The position numbers and the translations under genes were made by a program. Of a DNA stretch of 64,000 nt, positions 10,561 through 20,210 are shown one piece after another. The DNA is taken from positions 76,365,635 through 76,429,634 of the forward strand of contig NC_134365.1 of assembly GCF_035582795.1 (NCBI RefSeq), written 5' to 3'. Within the stretch, counting starts at the first letter, position 1, and every line of letters begins with the position of its first letter. The notes beneath the pieces are model-generated. The model did not search any database, was not told the origin of the DNA, and saw only the letters and a program-made list of their open reading frames with translations. This stretch comes from Mycteria americana. Lineage: Eukaryota > Chordata > Aves > Ciconiiformes > Ciconiidae.

Positions 10561-12076
10561 TTTTTTAATAATTTAAGACAGCATAAGCTTGTATCAAGCG
10601 TAAGCATTGTAACAAAAGTGCAACTTCTTCAGCAAATCCTCCCAAAAGATATTTAACTCAAAATATCATTAACACATATTTTCTCCCTACAAAAATAGCA
10701 TGTCAGACATCATTAATTGGATGTATTAACAACTATTTACATACAGCCACTCTGTAGGCTAGTAAGATTTTTTTTTTTTAACGTTGTTTAAACACAGCGT
10801 TTGAGGCAAACAGTAGCAACAGCAGCAGCAGATGCACCAAACGGACCGACAGACCCCGGACACGCACTCGCTCCTCGCCAGGCTGTTGTGTCTCACCTCT
10901 TACGTAACATTCAAGTGAGATTTCTCACAGTGCTACCTTGGCAACAAACTAAAAATATCTAGGCAAGGTCTTGGTTTAAGCCTTATTATAAAAGCTCTAT
11001 CTGTGTGATTATCTGGCGTCTGGTTTGTCTCCAGAAAGGGAAATTGCGGTATCTGAGCATGGGATGAGGGGAGAACCCATACGGGAAACTTACCCCGACC
11101 GGTCTAATCGTTTCTGATTGCACAGCGAGGTGTTTACCTACGGCCTCCAGTTTGTGTCGTTCGGAATGTGGGATAAAACGAGTTCAGGCTGACGAGTCGC
11201 TCTGTGTTTTCTTGGGGGAGAAAGGGGGGGGTTTCTTTCTGTAGTTCAGTGCAGAAACATTCATTTTATACAGCAAGGTTCGGGGAAAAATCTCTCGGGA
11301 GCGTACTGAGTTAAATCAAGACAGGGCGAGAACAAATGCACTTGCCACACCTGTATACCTTAGCCGAAAAAAAATGACAAAACAAGCACAAGGTTACATC
11401 ATGGGCCTGACCCTCCTTCCCTTGCACACCCAAAACTCGCTGGAGCCAGCGGAATCCCCGGGTGCTCAAGGCACTGCAGGTTCGGGCTCAGGGTCCATCC
11501 GTCCTCGCTCCGGTTCTCCGTAAAGTGCTAGCACAGGTGCTGGGGTCTGCCCCTCTTCCCCCGCCTCGCCGCCCTCACCCTGAACCCGCCCAGGTCTCCC
11601 GGACAACAAGTGCAAGTTCCTAAGTGGGACTTAGGGACACGGTATAAACCCATTCCAAATAAGGTGCAACGTTTCAGTTACCTTGTATAGAGAAAAAAAA
11701 AGTATCCTTACTAATTTTTCTTCCTCCTCTTTTTTTTTTCCTTAACATATTTATGCATTTATAAAGCCAAACATTAAAAAAATACTGAGTAGCAAATTTT
11801 ATCCTTGACGGTCCTCTGCGGCGGCAGCGCCGGGACCAGCCGCCTCGGCAGCGGGGCGCGGGGCTCCCCGCGGGCGCGGCCGCTCCCCCGGGCCGGGCCC
11901 CGGCACCGCCCGGCCCGGCCCCGGCGACCCCTTGCAGACGCCGCCCTGCCCTCCGTAGGAAGCCGGGAGCGCAGGTGCCGGCCCCACGGCCCCTCCCCGC
12001 CCCGCGGCGGGGCGGCCAGTCCGAGGCGCGGGCAGCGGCGGCGGGGAGCCCGCGGGAGCTCCCGGCCGGCGGCGTC
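10561..12076 (-). other. BHLHE41: Probable BHLHE41 3' untranslated region
   Basis: AT-rich sequence that directly follows the BHLHE41 stop codon and has no competing gene before the candidate AATAAA at 10555-10560. Known BHLHE41 transcripts have 3' UTRs of one to two kilobases. It contains a perfect D-box palindrome at 10900-10907. The real end is inferred. Confidence 0.5.
10900..10907. promoter_or_regulatory. Perfect D-box palindrome TTACGTAA
   Basis: TTACGTAA is the ideal PAR-bZIP/E4BP4 (DBP, TEF, HLF, NFIL3) site. It lies about 1.2 kb past the BHLHE41 stop codon. D-boxes drive circadian and light-dependent transcription in birds and fish, so its place beside a clock gene is suggestive; use is unproven. 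Confidence 0.35.
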
Positions 12077-13101
12077 TCACGGGCCCTCGGCGCCGGGCTC
12101 GTCGGCGGCTGCGGCCTCGGCCTCCTCGCCGGGCTCGGCGGCGGCGGCCAGCCCGGCGGCGGCAGCGAAGGGGTGCGGGAGGTGGGGCGCTGGGGGCAGC
12201 CCGGCGGCGGCGGCCGCCTTCTCGGCGGGGCCGAGCACGGAGGAGAGACAGGGGAAGGAGGCGGCGGCGGCGGCCGCGGCGGCGGCCGCCTGGGCCGGGA
12301 TGCCCGGGTAGAGGAGCGGGATGGGGGCGGCGGGGTAGAGATACTTCTCCAGGCTGCCTTTATCCAGGAAGGGCTGCATGTAGGCGGCGGCGGCGGAGGG
12401 GGAGATGAAGTAGAAGGGCAGGCAGAAAGGGGCCGCCGCCGGCGGCTGTCCGAAGGGGGCCCCGCCGCCGCCCGCCCCCAGGGCCATCAGCGAGCCCAGC
12501 AGGGCGGCGTCGGGTCTCACCAGCGCCGCCGCCGCCGCCGCCGCCGCCGCCTCGGCGCTCCGCGCCGCCAGCCCCGGCGGGCCGGGCAGGGGGCTGCCGC
12601 CGCGGTCCAGCTTCAGCCGCTTGGGCGCGGGGGGGGCCTCGTCCCCCGACGGCTCCTGCTTGATGGCCAGGGCGGGCAGCGTGCCCCCGGCCGCCGCCGC
12701 CGCGGGGCCGCGCTCGGGGCGCGCCTCGCCCTCCCCACCGTAGCCGCTGTCCGTGTCCGTGTCGGTCTCGGCGCTGAGCTCGGCGGCGTGAGTCCGCTGG
12801 ATGACGGGCACGCAGTTAGCCTGGCCCTCCGGCTTGTGGCCCGGCGCGCAGGGGGGGGCGGGCGGGGAGGAGGAGGATCCCTTGCTGAGGGGGCCCGGCG
12901 GCTGGGAGAGGAGCTGGGGGCCGGGGAGGAACTGCGAGGAGATGGAGTGCAGGTGGCCGAGGAGCTGGGCGCATCGCTGCTCGCGGGGGGTCCAGCTCTC
13001 GAAGCGGGAGAGGTACTGCAGCACTTCCTTGGCGCACGTCTGAAAGCCCGAGTGGAAGGCGTCCAGGTCGGCCTGCACGGGAGACTTCATGGACCGCTCC
13101 C
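12077..13101 (-). CDS. BHLHE41: BHLHE41 coding exon 5 (Orange domain, Ala/Pro-rich tail)
   Basis: 1025 bp, residues 116-456 and the TGA stop at 12079-12077. It starts GERSMKSPVQADLDAF, runs through the Orange domain, then a TDTDSGYGGE acidic segment, IKQEP, KRLKLDR, and alanine runs encoded by GCC/GCG repeats near 12524-12551 and 12263-12290. The exon is extremely GC-rich, and so gives long spurious open frames on the other strand. Confidence 0.96.
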
Positions 13102-14401
13102 CTGCGGGGGAGACCGAGAGGGGACAGCGTTTGCGTGCGGCTCCGGCGTGGGGTGCCCCGCTCCGCGCCTCCCCCCGCCCGCACCCGGTGCGCCCCTGCG
13201 GCGGCGCCCCCCGGGGCCCGCTTACCGTTCTGTAAAGCAATGATCTTCTGGTGCTGCTGCTCCGTTAAGGCTGTTAGCGCTTTCAAGTGTTTCAAAGTCA
13301 ATTCCAGCACCACCGCTTTCTCCAGGTGTCCCAGCGTCTGCGAAGGCAAGGGAAGGGGGCGGCTCGGCTACCTCCCGGCACGCTCGGCCACCGCCAGTCG
13401 CTGCCTGCGCAACTTCGGGGAAACTGGTCCCCCGGGGGCGTCACGGCCAGGGCCGCCGCCGCAGCCGGGCGGGCAGGCAGGCGGGCAGGCAGCCGGCAGG
13501 CAGGCAGGCAGCAGCCGGCAGGCAGGCAGCCCGGCGTCCCGCGGCCCCGCCGCCCCGGGGGCTGCGCAGCGGGCAGGCTGCCGGCGCCTGCATCTGCATG
13601 TACACGTACGCGCCTCTGCACCTTACCGTCAATTTCAGATGCTCGGGCAGTAAATCCTTCAGCTGGGCAATGCATTCGTTAATCCTGTCTCGCCTCTTCT
13701 TTTCTATCAGTCTATGTGGCAGTTTGTACGTTTCCTAATGAGCAAAATCCGGAAAAGCCAAGCGTTAGACAGAGTCCCTCGGAACGACGATCAAAACCAA
13801 AACAAATGTCACGCCGACCACATGCCGCGCAAATTATCGCCAAGGCACCGCTCTCCCCGCCGTGCCAGCTCGCTCGCAAACCCGCTTGCAATTCGGGGGG
13901 AAGTTAAAAGCGCGGCCCCCGGGGATGCTCTTGGGAGGGAAGCTGCGCCGTCACATTCGGCGAACCCCAATTAAGCGCTTCAGCGAGAACAGCCCCAGAA
14001 ACTTACTCTTACCTTGCTCTCGTCCCTCTTCACGCCTCTTTTGGGTTTGCACATGTACAGGGAAGGGTAGTCCAGCCTGGAGAAAAACACAAAGATCCAG
14101 CACCGGCAAGAGCGAGAGCTAGCCCAGCACCTCCTGGAGCGGGCGGACAGACCCCGAGCGCCGCGCGGGGAGCCGAGCGCTCTGCCCGCAGGGCCGGGCG
14201 GGGGACCGCCCGGGTCCGCCCGCGGAGGGAGGCGAGCCCCGCCGGGCAGCCGGCTCTGCTTCCAGCGCCTCCCAGCACTTTCTCCAGAGGACGAGACGCC
14301 GAAGAGACAGGAGCCGGAGAGAGTGCCCTGGCGCCTTACCCTATAAAATCCCTATGCTCCAGCAGCTGCCTCTCCGGCAAGCGGGAGATTCCTTCATCCA
14401 T
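12077..14401 (-). CDS. BHLHE41: BHLHE41 (DEC2/SHARP1), circadian bHLH-Orange transcriptional repressor
   Basis: Five coding exons on the minus strand join in frame (14401-14340, 14076-14013, 13734-13627, 13337-13226, 13101-12077) to give 456 residues; the human protein has 482. All introns have GT-AG ends. Residues 44-99 form the basic helix-loop-helix, with basic run RLIEKKRRDRINE and helix 2 HLEKAVVLELTLKHLKAL. The Orange domain covers about 131-166 (FHSGFQTCAKEVLQYLSRFE). Residue K263 in IKQEP is a sumoylation-type site. The C-terminal half is alanine- and proline-rich, with runs of nine and ten alanines. In vertebrates the protein binds E-boxes in the nucleus, represses CLOCK:BMAL1 targets and itself, and responds to hypoxia. 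The start ATG at 14401 begins MDEGIS as in other vertebrates. SSPN lies divergently to the right, as in tetrapods. The C-terminus after the second alanine run differs from what I recall of mammals. Confidence 0.97.
12263..12290 (-). repeat. BHLHE41: GCG/GCC trinucleotide run encoding polyalanine (second tract)
   Basis: Repeated GCG/GCC codons give ten alanines on the BHLHE41 strand just before SFPCLSSVL. Human BHLHE41 also has a long alanine run at this place. Length variation is likely. Confidence 0.75.
12524..12551 (-). repeat. BHLHE41: GCC trinucleotide run encoding polyalanine (first tract)
   Basis: A near-perfect GCC run gives nine alanines after RSAE and before LVRPDAALL. Trinucleotide runs like this tend to vary in length between individuals and species. 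Confidence 0.75.
13226..13337 (-). CDS. BHLHE41: BHLHE41 coding exon 4 (helix 2)
   Basis: 112 bp, residues 79-115 plus one base. It holds helix 2 and the linker up to QKIIALQN. The acceptor TTCGCAG ends at 13338 and the donor GTAAGC begins at 13225. The protein sequence matches the vertebrate gene almost residue for residue. Confidence 0.96.
13470..13532. repeat. GGCA/CAGG short tandem repeat in BHLHE41 intron 3
   Basis: Imperfect repeats of GGCA interspersed with GCCGGCAGG within the 289-bp intron between coding exons 3 and 4. It accounts for the long open frames predicted across this intron. Confidence 0.8.
13627..13734 (-). CDS. BHLHE41: BHLHE41 coding exon 3 (basic region, helix 1)
   Basis: 108 bp, residues 43-78. 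It carries the basic region and helix 1, including the proline-containing KLPHRLIEKKRRDRINE typical of this family. The acceptor AG is at 13736-13735 and the donor GTAAGG begins at 13626. Phase is 0 at both ends. Confidence 0.96.
14013..14076 (-). CDS. BHLHE41: BHLHE41 coding exon 2
   Basis: 64 bp encoding the end of Gly21 to Lys42, including LDYPSLYMCKPKRG. The acceptor CTCCAG ends at 14077 and the donor GTAAGAG begins at 14012. This is the family-specific leader just before the basic region. Confidence 0.95.
14340..14401 (-). CDS. BHLHE41: BHLHE41 coding exon 1
   Basis: Encodes residues 1-20 and two bases of Gly21: MDEGISRLPERQLLEHRDFI. The donor GTAAGG follows at 14339. The exon ends in phase 2, and the acceptor G of exon 2 completes a glycine codon. 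Confidence 0.95.
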
Positions 14402-14725
14402 GTCTGGCAGCGGCTGACGCTTCGTCGCAGCTTGTGACCGAGCCTGCGGGATGCTGAGATCAGTCTTTGGAGATCCGCGAGCGACGCTGCGCACATGCAG
14501 CCTCCGTCCCCCTCTCCCGTGCAGTGGCGAAAGTGTGCGGCAGTTCGTCCCCCCTGCCGCCGCCGCTGCCGCTCCCCCTGCCCGCCTCGCTCCCGCTGCC
14601 GCGCACACGCCCGCAGCACACGCTGCGCCGCGATTTGCACCCGCCGCCGCCGCCGCCGCCGCCGCCGTGCCGCGCCGTGCCTGCCCGCGGGGCACGCGCG
14701 CCGCCAGCCAGCCCCGCACCCGGCT

Positions 14726-14731
14726 CACGTG
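14726..14731. promoter_or_regulatory. Promoter-proximal E-box CACGTG of BHLHE41
   Basis: CACGTG about 325 bp upstream of the start codon. Mammalian DEC genes are activated by CLOCK:BMAL1 through such E-boxes and repress themselves through them. The core also contains ACGTG, the hypoxia-response core. Confidence 0.55.
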
Positions 14732-15381
14732 CGGCGCGCGCCGGGCGGGAGGGGGGCGGGGCCGGGGGCGGGGCGGGCGGGACCGGGGCGGGGGGGGCCC
14801 TCCGCGGGCTGCCGGGGGGGTCCCCGCCGCCGGGCCGGGGCCGCCCTGCGAGACAGCGGCTTCCCCCCGTGTTCTTCCTGCTGCTGATCGCGTTATCATC
14901 GCCATTACTAGTGCCACAACTGTTGTCATTATTACTGCGTTGTTATTATTGCTATCGATTGATTGTCATTATTTTTATAATTTTATTTTTATTCTTTTAA
15001 TTGTATTTCGGGAGGAGAACGCGCCCACGGGGGATCCGGCCCCTGTCCCCGGGGCGCGCCAGCCTCCCGTAAGGCAAAGCGGCTCCCACTGCGCGGGGGG
15101 GGGGCAGCCGCCAGCCTCTCCCCGGGGGGCGGGTGGGGGGTCACGTTTGGGGGGTCACGCTTTATATACATTTACGGATGCGTGGGCACGAACGGGCGCA
15201 CACGCGTGTTTTTGCGGTGCGGCAGTGGCAGCCCGGGGCGCTCCCCGGCTCGGCGCCGCCGTGCCGCAGCTCTCGCCCCCCGGCGATACCGCCCGGCGGC
15301 TCTCCCGCCCGACCTTTGGACGGGAGCCGGATCTGCCTGCAACGCCAGACCGCGGCAAAATCCTTTCTTATGGACATACGG

Positions 15382-15450
15382 ATATACATATATATATATA
15401 TATGCGCATATCTACGTAAACACGTATACATATGATATATACATATCTGT
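15382..15450. repeat. TA-rich microsatellite
   Basis: A (TA)n run at 15382-15403 followed by imperfect TA/CA repeats with several ATACATAT motifs, set inside otherwise GC-rich island DNA. Confidence 0.8.
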
Positions 15451-15976
15451 AGTGTGACGCTGCCCTCCTGACGGGCAGCCCGCATCCCTGCGGGGCGCAG
15501 GGGGTGACATTGGGAGAGGATTTGCACCGGTGCGGCGTGACCGGCCGCGGCAGCCCCGGGACGGGGCGGGGCGGGGCGGGAACCCCCCCCCATCCCCCGC
15601 CCCCGCGCCCTCGTCCCTGCGCGCCGGGCGCGCCCGCGCAGCCCCCGCTCCCCGCCGGCAGCGGCACCGACAGCCGCCTCCCTAATCCCGTCTCACACTG
15701 GTACGAGCACAGGGCCGGCAACGTGACCCGACCTGCTGCCACATCACTGCCGCCGGCAGCACCGGGCGGCCCTGCCCCGCCGCCCCCCGCCAGCAGGCGC
15801 CGGCACCCGGCGGCACCGGGCAGCGCCGGGCACCCCCCAGCTCGGGGTACCGGGCGCCATGCCCCTCCAGTCCCGGGCAGCGGGCAGCCCGCCAGGACCC
15901 CCCTGCCAGCGGAAGGGGGGCTGCTGCTGCCCCGAGGAAATGGGATGCTCTTCCCCGTGCCCCGGGCAGAGGCGCT

Positions 15977-16052
15977 GTGCGCGTGTGCGTGTGTGTCCCT
16001 GCGCGTGTGTGTCCCTGCGCGTGTGTGTCCCTGCGCGTGTGCTCTGTGTGCA
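15977..16052. repeat. 16-bp minisatellite, unit GCGTGTGTGTCCCTGC
   Basis: About four adjacent near-identical copies of a 16-bp unit, upstream of the BHLHE41 promoter. It explains the repeating frames read on both strands. Confidence 0.8.
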
Positions 16053-16450
16053 CGCCGGCGCGGCATGTGCGGCCCTGCAACGTGCGGGGTGCGTGGGGTG
16101 TGTGCGGGGCGTGCAGCGGCCCCGTCCCCACGTGCTGTGCGGGGGGAGAGGAGCGCACACCCCGCACCCCCCCCTCCCCGACACGGGGCCGGGCTGGCGG
16201 CTTTCTCTCCGGTGTTCCCGGTGGGAACTGCAGGCGGGAAGTGTCGGCAGAGGCGATCCGTAGGGATGTGTGTGTCCCCCCCGCCAGCCCTGACCGCTTG
16301 CCTTTCATTCGGTTCGGCTTTGCTCCCTCCCTCCGCAGGCTCCGGCTGCTGGAGGTGCGTGACCCCCAATCCCGGCGCGCACGGTTTGGGGCTCCCACAG
16401 CAGCTGTGAGGGAACTACCCCAATAAACAGAAAGCACGCCCTCGCCAGCC

Positions 16451-17299
16451 GAAAGAGAGACAAGAGCCTCACATCATTCCTTTCTAAAGGTCGTGCTTTC
16501 CAGGTAATCTTATCAGGAGGGTAACTCGTGATTTTTATGTGCGGGGGGCTGCTGAAACCACGCTGCCCGTACGCAAAGTGCAAATGAGGTTTTAGGAGCA
16601 GCGAAGGCTCTGATGAGGTGTTAGAGGCTCCTGCTTGGCAGGCGAGCAAGTGGCACTGCAGGCTTGTGTAGCTCTTTCCCTGTTAACCTGATGACATTTT
16701 CACACCGTCAGGGCAACTAAACTGGGGGCTAAAAATACGCAACATAAATGTATGCCGCATGCCTATAGGTTATATTTGGGGGTGTCAGAAGGAGAGGCTT
16801 GTGGGCTGCTGCAGAGGGTGTTGGGAGAACCTGCTGCTGGTGAGAAAAGCAAACTGTTACATAGGCTGGACTATATAGACCTGCTCCCTCGGGAAGGGGG
16901 TTGCAGACTGCGAGTGAAACTTGCTGGGTGTTGGCGTAGGCCAGCAGTAGTTAGCCATGCAGGGTGGCACTGGTTGCCCCAAGTTAGGCATCCGTGTTGG
17001 ACGTCTAAGACGGAGCTACAGGTTCTCTTGCTAGTCAGTGGAGAGAAACGAGCCCCTTCAGCATGAAATTCCTCTCCTCCTGACTGGACTGGTCTTTGAG
17101 AAGGCATCAAGAAAACTGGAGACGCAGCCCAAATTAAAAGAAGGAGCTTAACCCTGAGATGAAGCACATGGAAACCTTTTGGGAGAGTGCTCACCCAAAG
17201 CGAGCTTGAACTCTGAAAGAAAATACAGTTTCCTCCAGCTGATTCCTCCCCATGGGCAGGAAAGCAGGGCTCTGCATGGTTTCTCTAATATATGGGGTG
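16451..17299. other. Intergenic DNA, no gene recognised
   Basis: Composition returns to background after the CpG island. No coding region or clear repeat is visible. The left end of the Ty3/Gypsy-like fossil could lie here but cannot be placed. Confidence 0.4.
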
Positions 17300-17479
17300 G
17301 GGAGCCGGGGGTAAGCATTTCTGGAGCACCTCCTTGTGGAGCAGCTGGAGCGTTTCTGGAGCATCTTTGCCAGCTTCATCCTCTCTGGAACAACCTGCAA
17401 ATCTTCAAATTCTGGAAACAATGTCCGGAGTGAGACTCAGCTTCTAGGAGGAGAAGTCCTAATTCTAGGATTCCTCTGG

Positions 17480-17830
17480 AACCAAGTGGGAACAGAAATT
17501 GAAAATGACCAAAAGATGCAAAATATGAGCCGAGACAGCTGGAGGCTTTGCAAAAGGAGTTCAAGCAACATCTGGAAACTTCTAAGAGAGTTTTATAAGA
17601 GGTCACCTGCAGACAAGGATAAAAGGCTTCAGTGTCCAGAGAGAGTGCGAAATTCTCCTGGAAGATTCCCAGTTTAAAATGGCAAGATGGATCAAAGAGG
17701 TGATCAGCAGCATGACTATCATGGAAAAGAATGTTTTCCAGAAAATAAGAGGCACAAGAAAAGCTTTGGCCAATTTACAAGCCAAGATGAACCACAGCAA
17801 AGAGTTAAGAAACTGAAAAAATCACTCAGA
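17480..17830 (+). pseudogene. Possible gag-like coiled-coil remnant
   Basis: Broken frames contain helix-prone stretches such as QLEALQKEFKQHLETSK near 17540 and, in another frame, MEKNVFQKIRGTRKALANLQ near 17720. Heptad-like spacing suggests a former coiled coil. Its position before the RT block would suit gag, but I see no diagnostic capsid motif or clear zinc knuckle. It could be a fragment of some other gene. Confidence 0.25.
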
Positions 17831-19559
17831 AAAGGAAATCAAAGGTTTGCAGGTCACCACAGGAAAAAACAGCCTCCTGCTGTAGACAAGGGCTATCCAG
17901 GACACCGCCTACTACCAAACACTCACCACCATTTTCAGTCTGCAGGAGGAAGGAATCAGACTGTCTGTCCCAACTGAATCAGTGCAAAAGCCACGGTCTT
18001 TGGGGAGAATACATTTGGGAGGTTTATTCAACTCAGTCTGTAACCACGGTGTAAGGGAATGGCTCTGAAATAGGGTGCCTAGGAGCCAACTTGATGGGTT
18101 CAGCTCTTATGGCAGTGAGTACTTGCCTTCAGGAAAAAAGACTGAATTATCTAGGCTGGCTGCATGACTAGAATCAACCATCAAATTAGAGCGAGCTGGT
18201 CAGCCGTGTGCTACCAAGTGGGGGACAAAGAGACTCAGCTGAAGGATCTGGATCATTTTGGTTGAATAACAAGGTATTACTGAAGACTTCCAGGGTAAAC
18301 TGGACATTGACCTATTAATAGATTTTCAATTATGGGATGACCAGATTGGGACCAGGGGAAAAAATGAAACGAGAGCACATAAAAACCTGAGCTGGGTCAG
18401 AAAAAAGGTCCAGCTGTCCCGGAGTCCAGCAGGAGATGCCTCGGGAGGAGCAGATGAACAGAGCATGCACGCAATGAAAGCTCCCCAGGCCAGTCTCCCA
18501 GGTCCCAGTGGCCTGCGGTGCAGAGACTTCCTGAGCCAGAAACGATATCTCTGTGTTTAATGGGAAGCCAAAGACACCGTGAGAGGCAGAGGAATTTGCC
18601 AAGGTGCTTAAATCATGGGCTGCAGCAGAGTATTGGGCCAGGAAGCAGAGACTGGTGAGAAGTTGGTCAGTCACCAGAAGTCCTGTCAGCACAGCTCTGT
18701 GGCTAATGTAGAGAGAAGAAAAGAGAACTTTCTATTTCAGAGAGTGCCACATGTACCTAATGTATGTAAAACAAGAGAGACAGCGGCCATGCAAAAATGC
18801 AGCTGAATTCAGAAGCAGAAATAAAACAACCTGACTGTGGGAAGGTGGTGGGCCAAGACAAGACACAACGTGCAACAAAGCCTTCGCCGTGTTGCAAAAT
18901 GGGGAAACGGGGGTAGATCCAGCTTGGAGGGCAGAGTCAGGACCACATTTTTGTGCAGGACTGTTACAAAAACCTTACAAAGGGGACATTGGTCACAGAG
19001 GCACTCCTAGGCCATGTGAAATGGGTGATATTAACAGAGATGGCCCAAAGTCTACCAGACCAGCCAAGCTAGACCAGCACTTGGGCTAATGGTGGATGAG
19101 CTAAGCAGCTTGAAATGGATAGTGGTGACAGGAGAGTGTAGACACTTCCAAACCTGGGAAAGTCAGATTGACGAAACAGGGACACTGGAGCAAAAAGTCA
19201 GGCATTATGTTGTCCTCAGTGCCCTGTGGTTGTAACTGTGTGATAAACACCAGGAACTGTGCCTTACCCTGTCAGTTTGGAAATTCCCTTTAAAGATGTG
19301 TTTCAAGTGAAGCAAACTATTTGCCGGTAGCTGGTCTGCAATGAAAAGCTGTCCTGCCTCCCGGGGCAATAAAAAATAAAGGTGGCTCCACTCTGAGGTT
19401 GCTTGCAGCCCTGAGTGATGGGAGGGTCTCAAACCTGCCTGGAGACCTGGGGCCGTAAGAGGCTCTTATCCAACAGGTCAGTCAGATCTTGTGGATGTGA
19501 AACAGAAATGATCCCCATCTGTCTGCTGCATGTTTTCCAGGAGCAGCAACCAGGAGCAA

Positions 19560-20210
19560 GTAAAACAACCTTGCCCCTAAGTCCCCCCTCTGAAGTCACT
19601 GGAGAGAAGCTGTGTCTGTGAACGAAGATACCTTGGATGATACCATTGGGTTCAGTCTGGTCATTCACAATAGATCTGAAAGCTGTATATTGACAGCCAG
19701 AAGCGGAGCTGAAAGATGGGGAAAATTTGCTTTCTCAGCAAAGCCCGATCTGGCAATTTAGTGATGGTCAGGGGCTTACGTAATGTACCAGCTACGCTGG
19801 AGAAGGTATGGCACGCCACGCCAACGGGAGGCCTTGGATGGCCTCAGCCTTTCAAGAGGTCTTTGCGCTTAGGCTATTTATGGGTGCATGCCAAGACCTT
19901 TGAACAAGAAGTGGTAGGTGCACTTACACATAGCTTGTGATGAGTTCAAGGCTGACAGTCTGTAGCTGGTCCCAAAGGAAAGGGAGTTGTTCCAAAAGCA
20001 GGTAACATGTGTCCGCCACACAACTGGGGATGGGGAATTTCCACTGAAAAAAACAAAACTGAGACTGCATGGAGCTGACTCACTCCCCCATCACTCACGG
20101 AGGTGCAGGTCAGTAGGACTCTGCTCCTATTACAGAAGGTTTGTTTGTAGATTTGCTAACATTGCAAAACTTTGTGCAGGCAAGGTGACAGAGGGAGAGC
20201 ATTTCAGTGG
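19560..20210 (+). pseudogene. Reverse transcriptase fragment of Ty3/Gypsy type, broken
   Basis: Collinear RT motifs are visible in three frames. FTIDLKAVY at 19664-19690 sits where the first catalytic aspartate block lies and is followed by a stop. ICFLSKARSG then GLRNVPATLE (19773-19802) matches the family block that reads FGL-NAPATF. LFQKQVT from 19987 matches the segment after the palm, and GLCSYYRRFVCRFANIAK (20116-20169) is the hallmark end of the RT/thumb region before RNase H. The catalytic Y/F-x-DD motif is not intact. At least two frameshifts and several stops interrupt the fragment. Confidence 0.8.

Larger units (their letters stand above)
14402..16450 (-). promoter_or_regulatory. 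BHLHE41: CpG-island promoter and 5' flank of BHLHE41
   Basis: The island that covers the gene continues 2 kb upstream of its start codon. It holds a G-rich block at 14741-14820 with many GGGGCGGG boxes, a CACGTG E-box at 14726-14731, an AT-rich islet at 14881-15010, a TA repeat near 15382-15403, and another GC-box cluster at about 15556-15590. There is no clear TATA box close to the start codon, as expected for an island promoter. Open frames of about 300 codons here on both strands come from GC bias, not genes. Confidence 0.7.

Noticed and set aside
11975-13243. 422-codon open frame on the plus strand
   Set aside because: It is antisense to BHLHE41 exon 5; the extreme GC content removes stop codons. 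The minus strand gives the known protein.
12816-13349. 177-codon minus-strand frame over BHLHE41 exon 4
   Set aside because: It reads exon 4 correctly, then runs through the intron and into exon 5 in the wrong frame. The spliced form matches the family.
14336-16437. Frames of about 200-333 codons upstream of BHLHE41
   Set aside because: They cover the promoter island and a minisatellite, have low-complexity translations and overlap each other on both strands.
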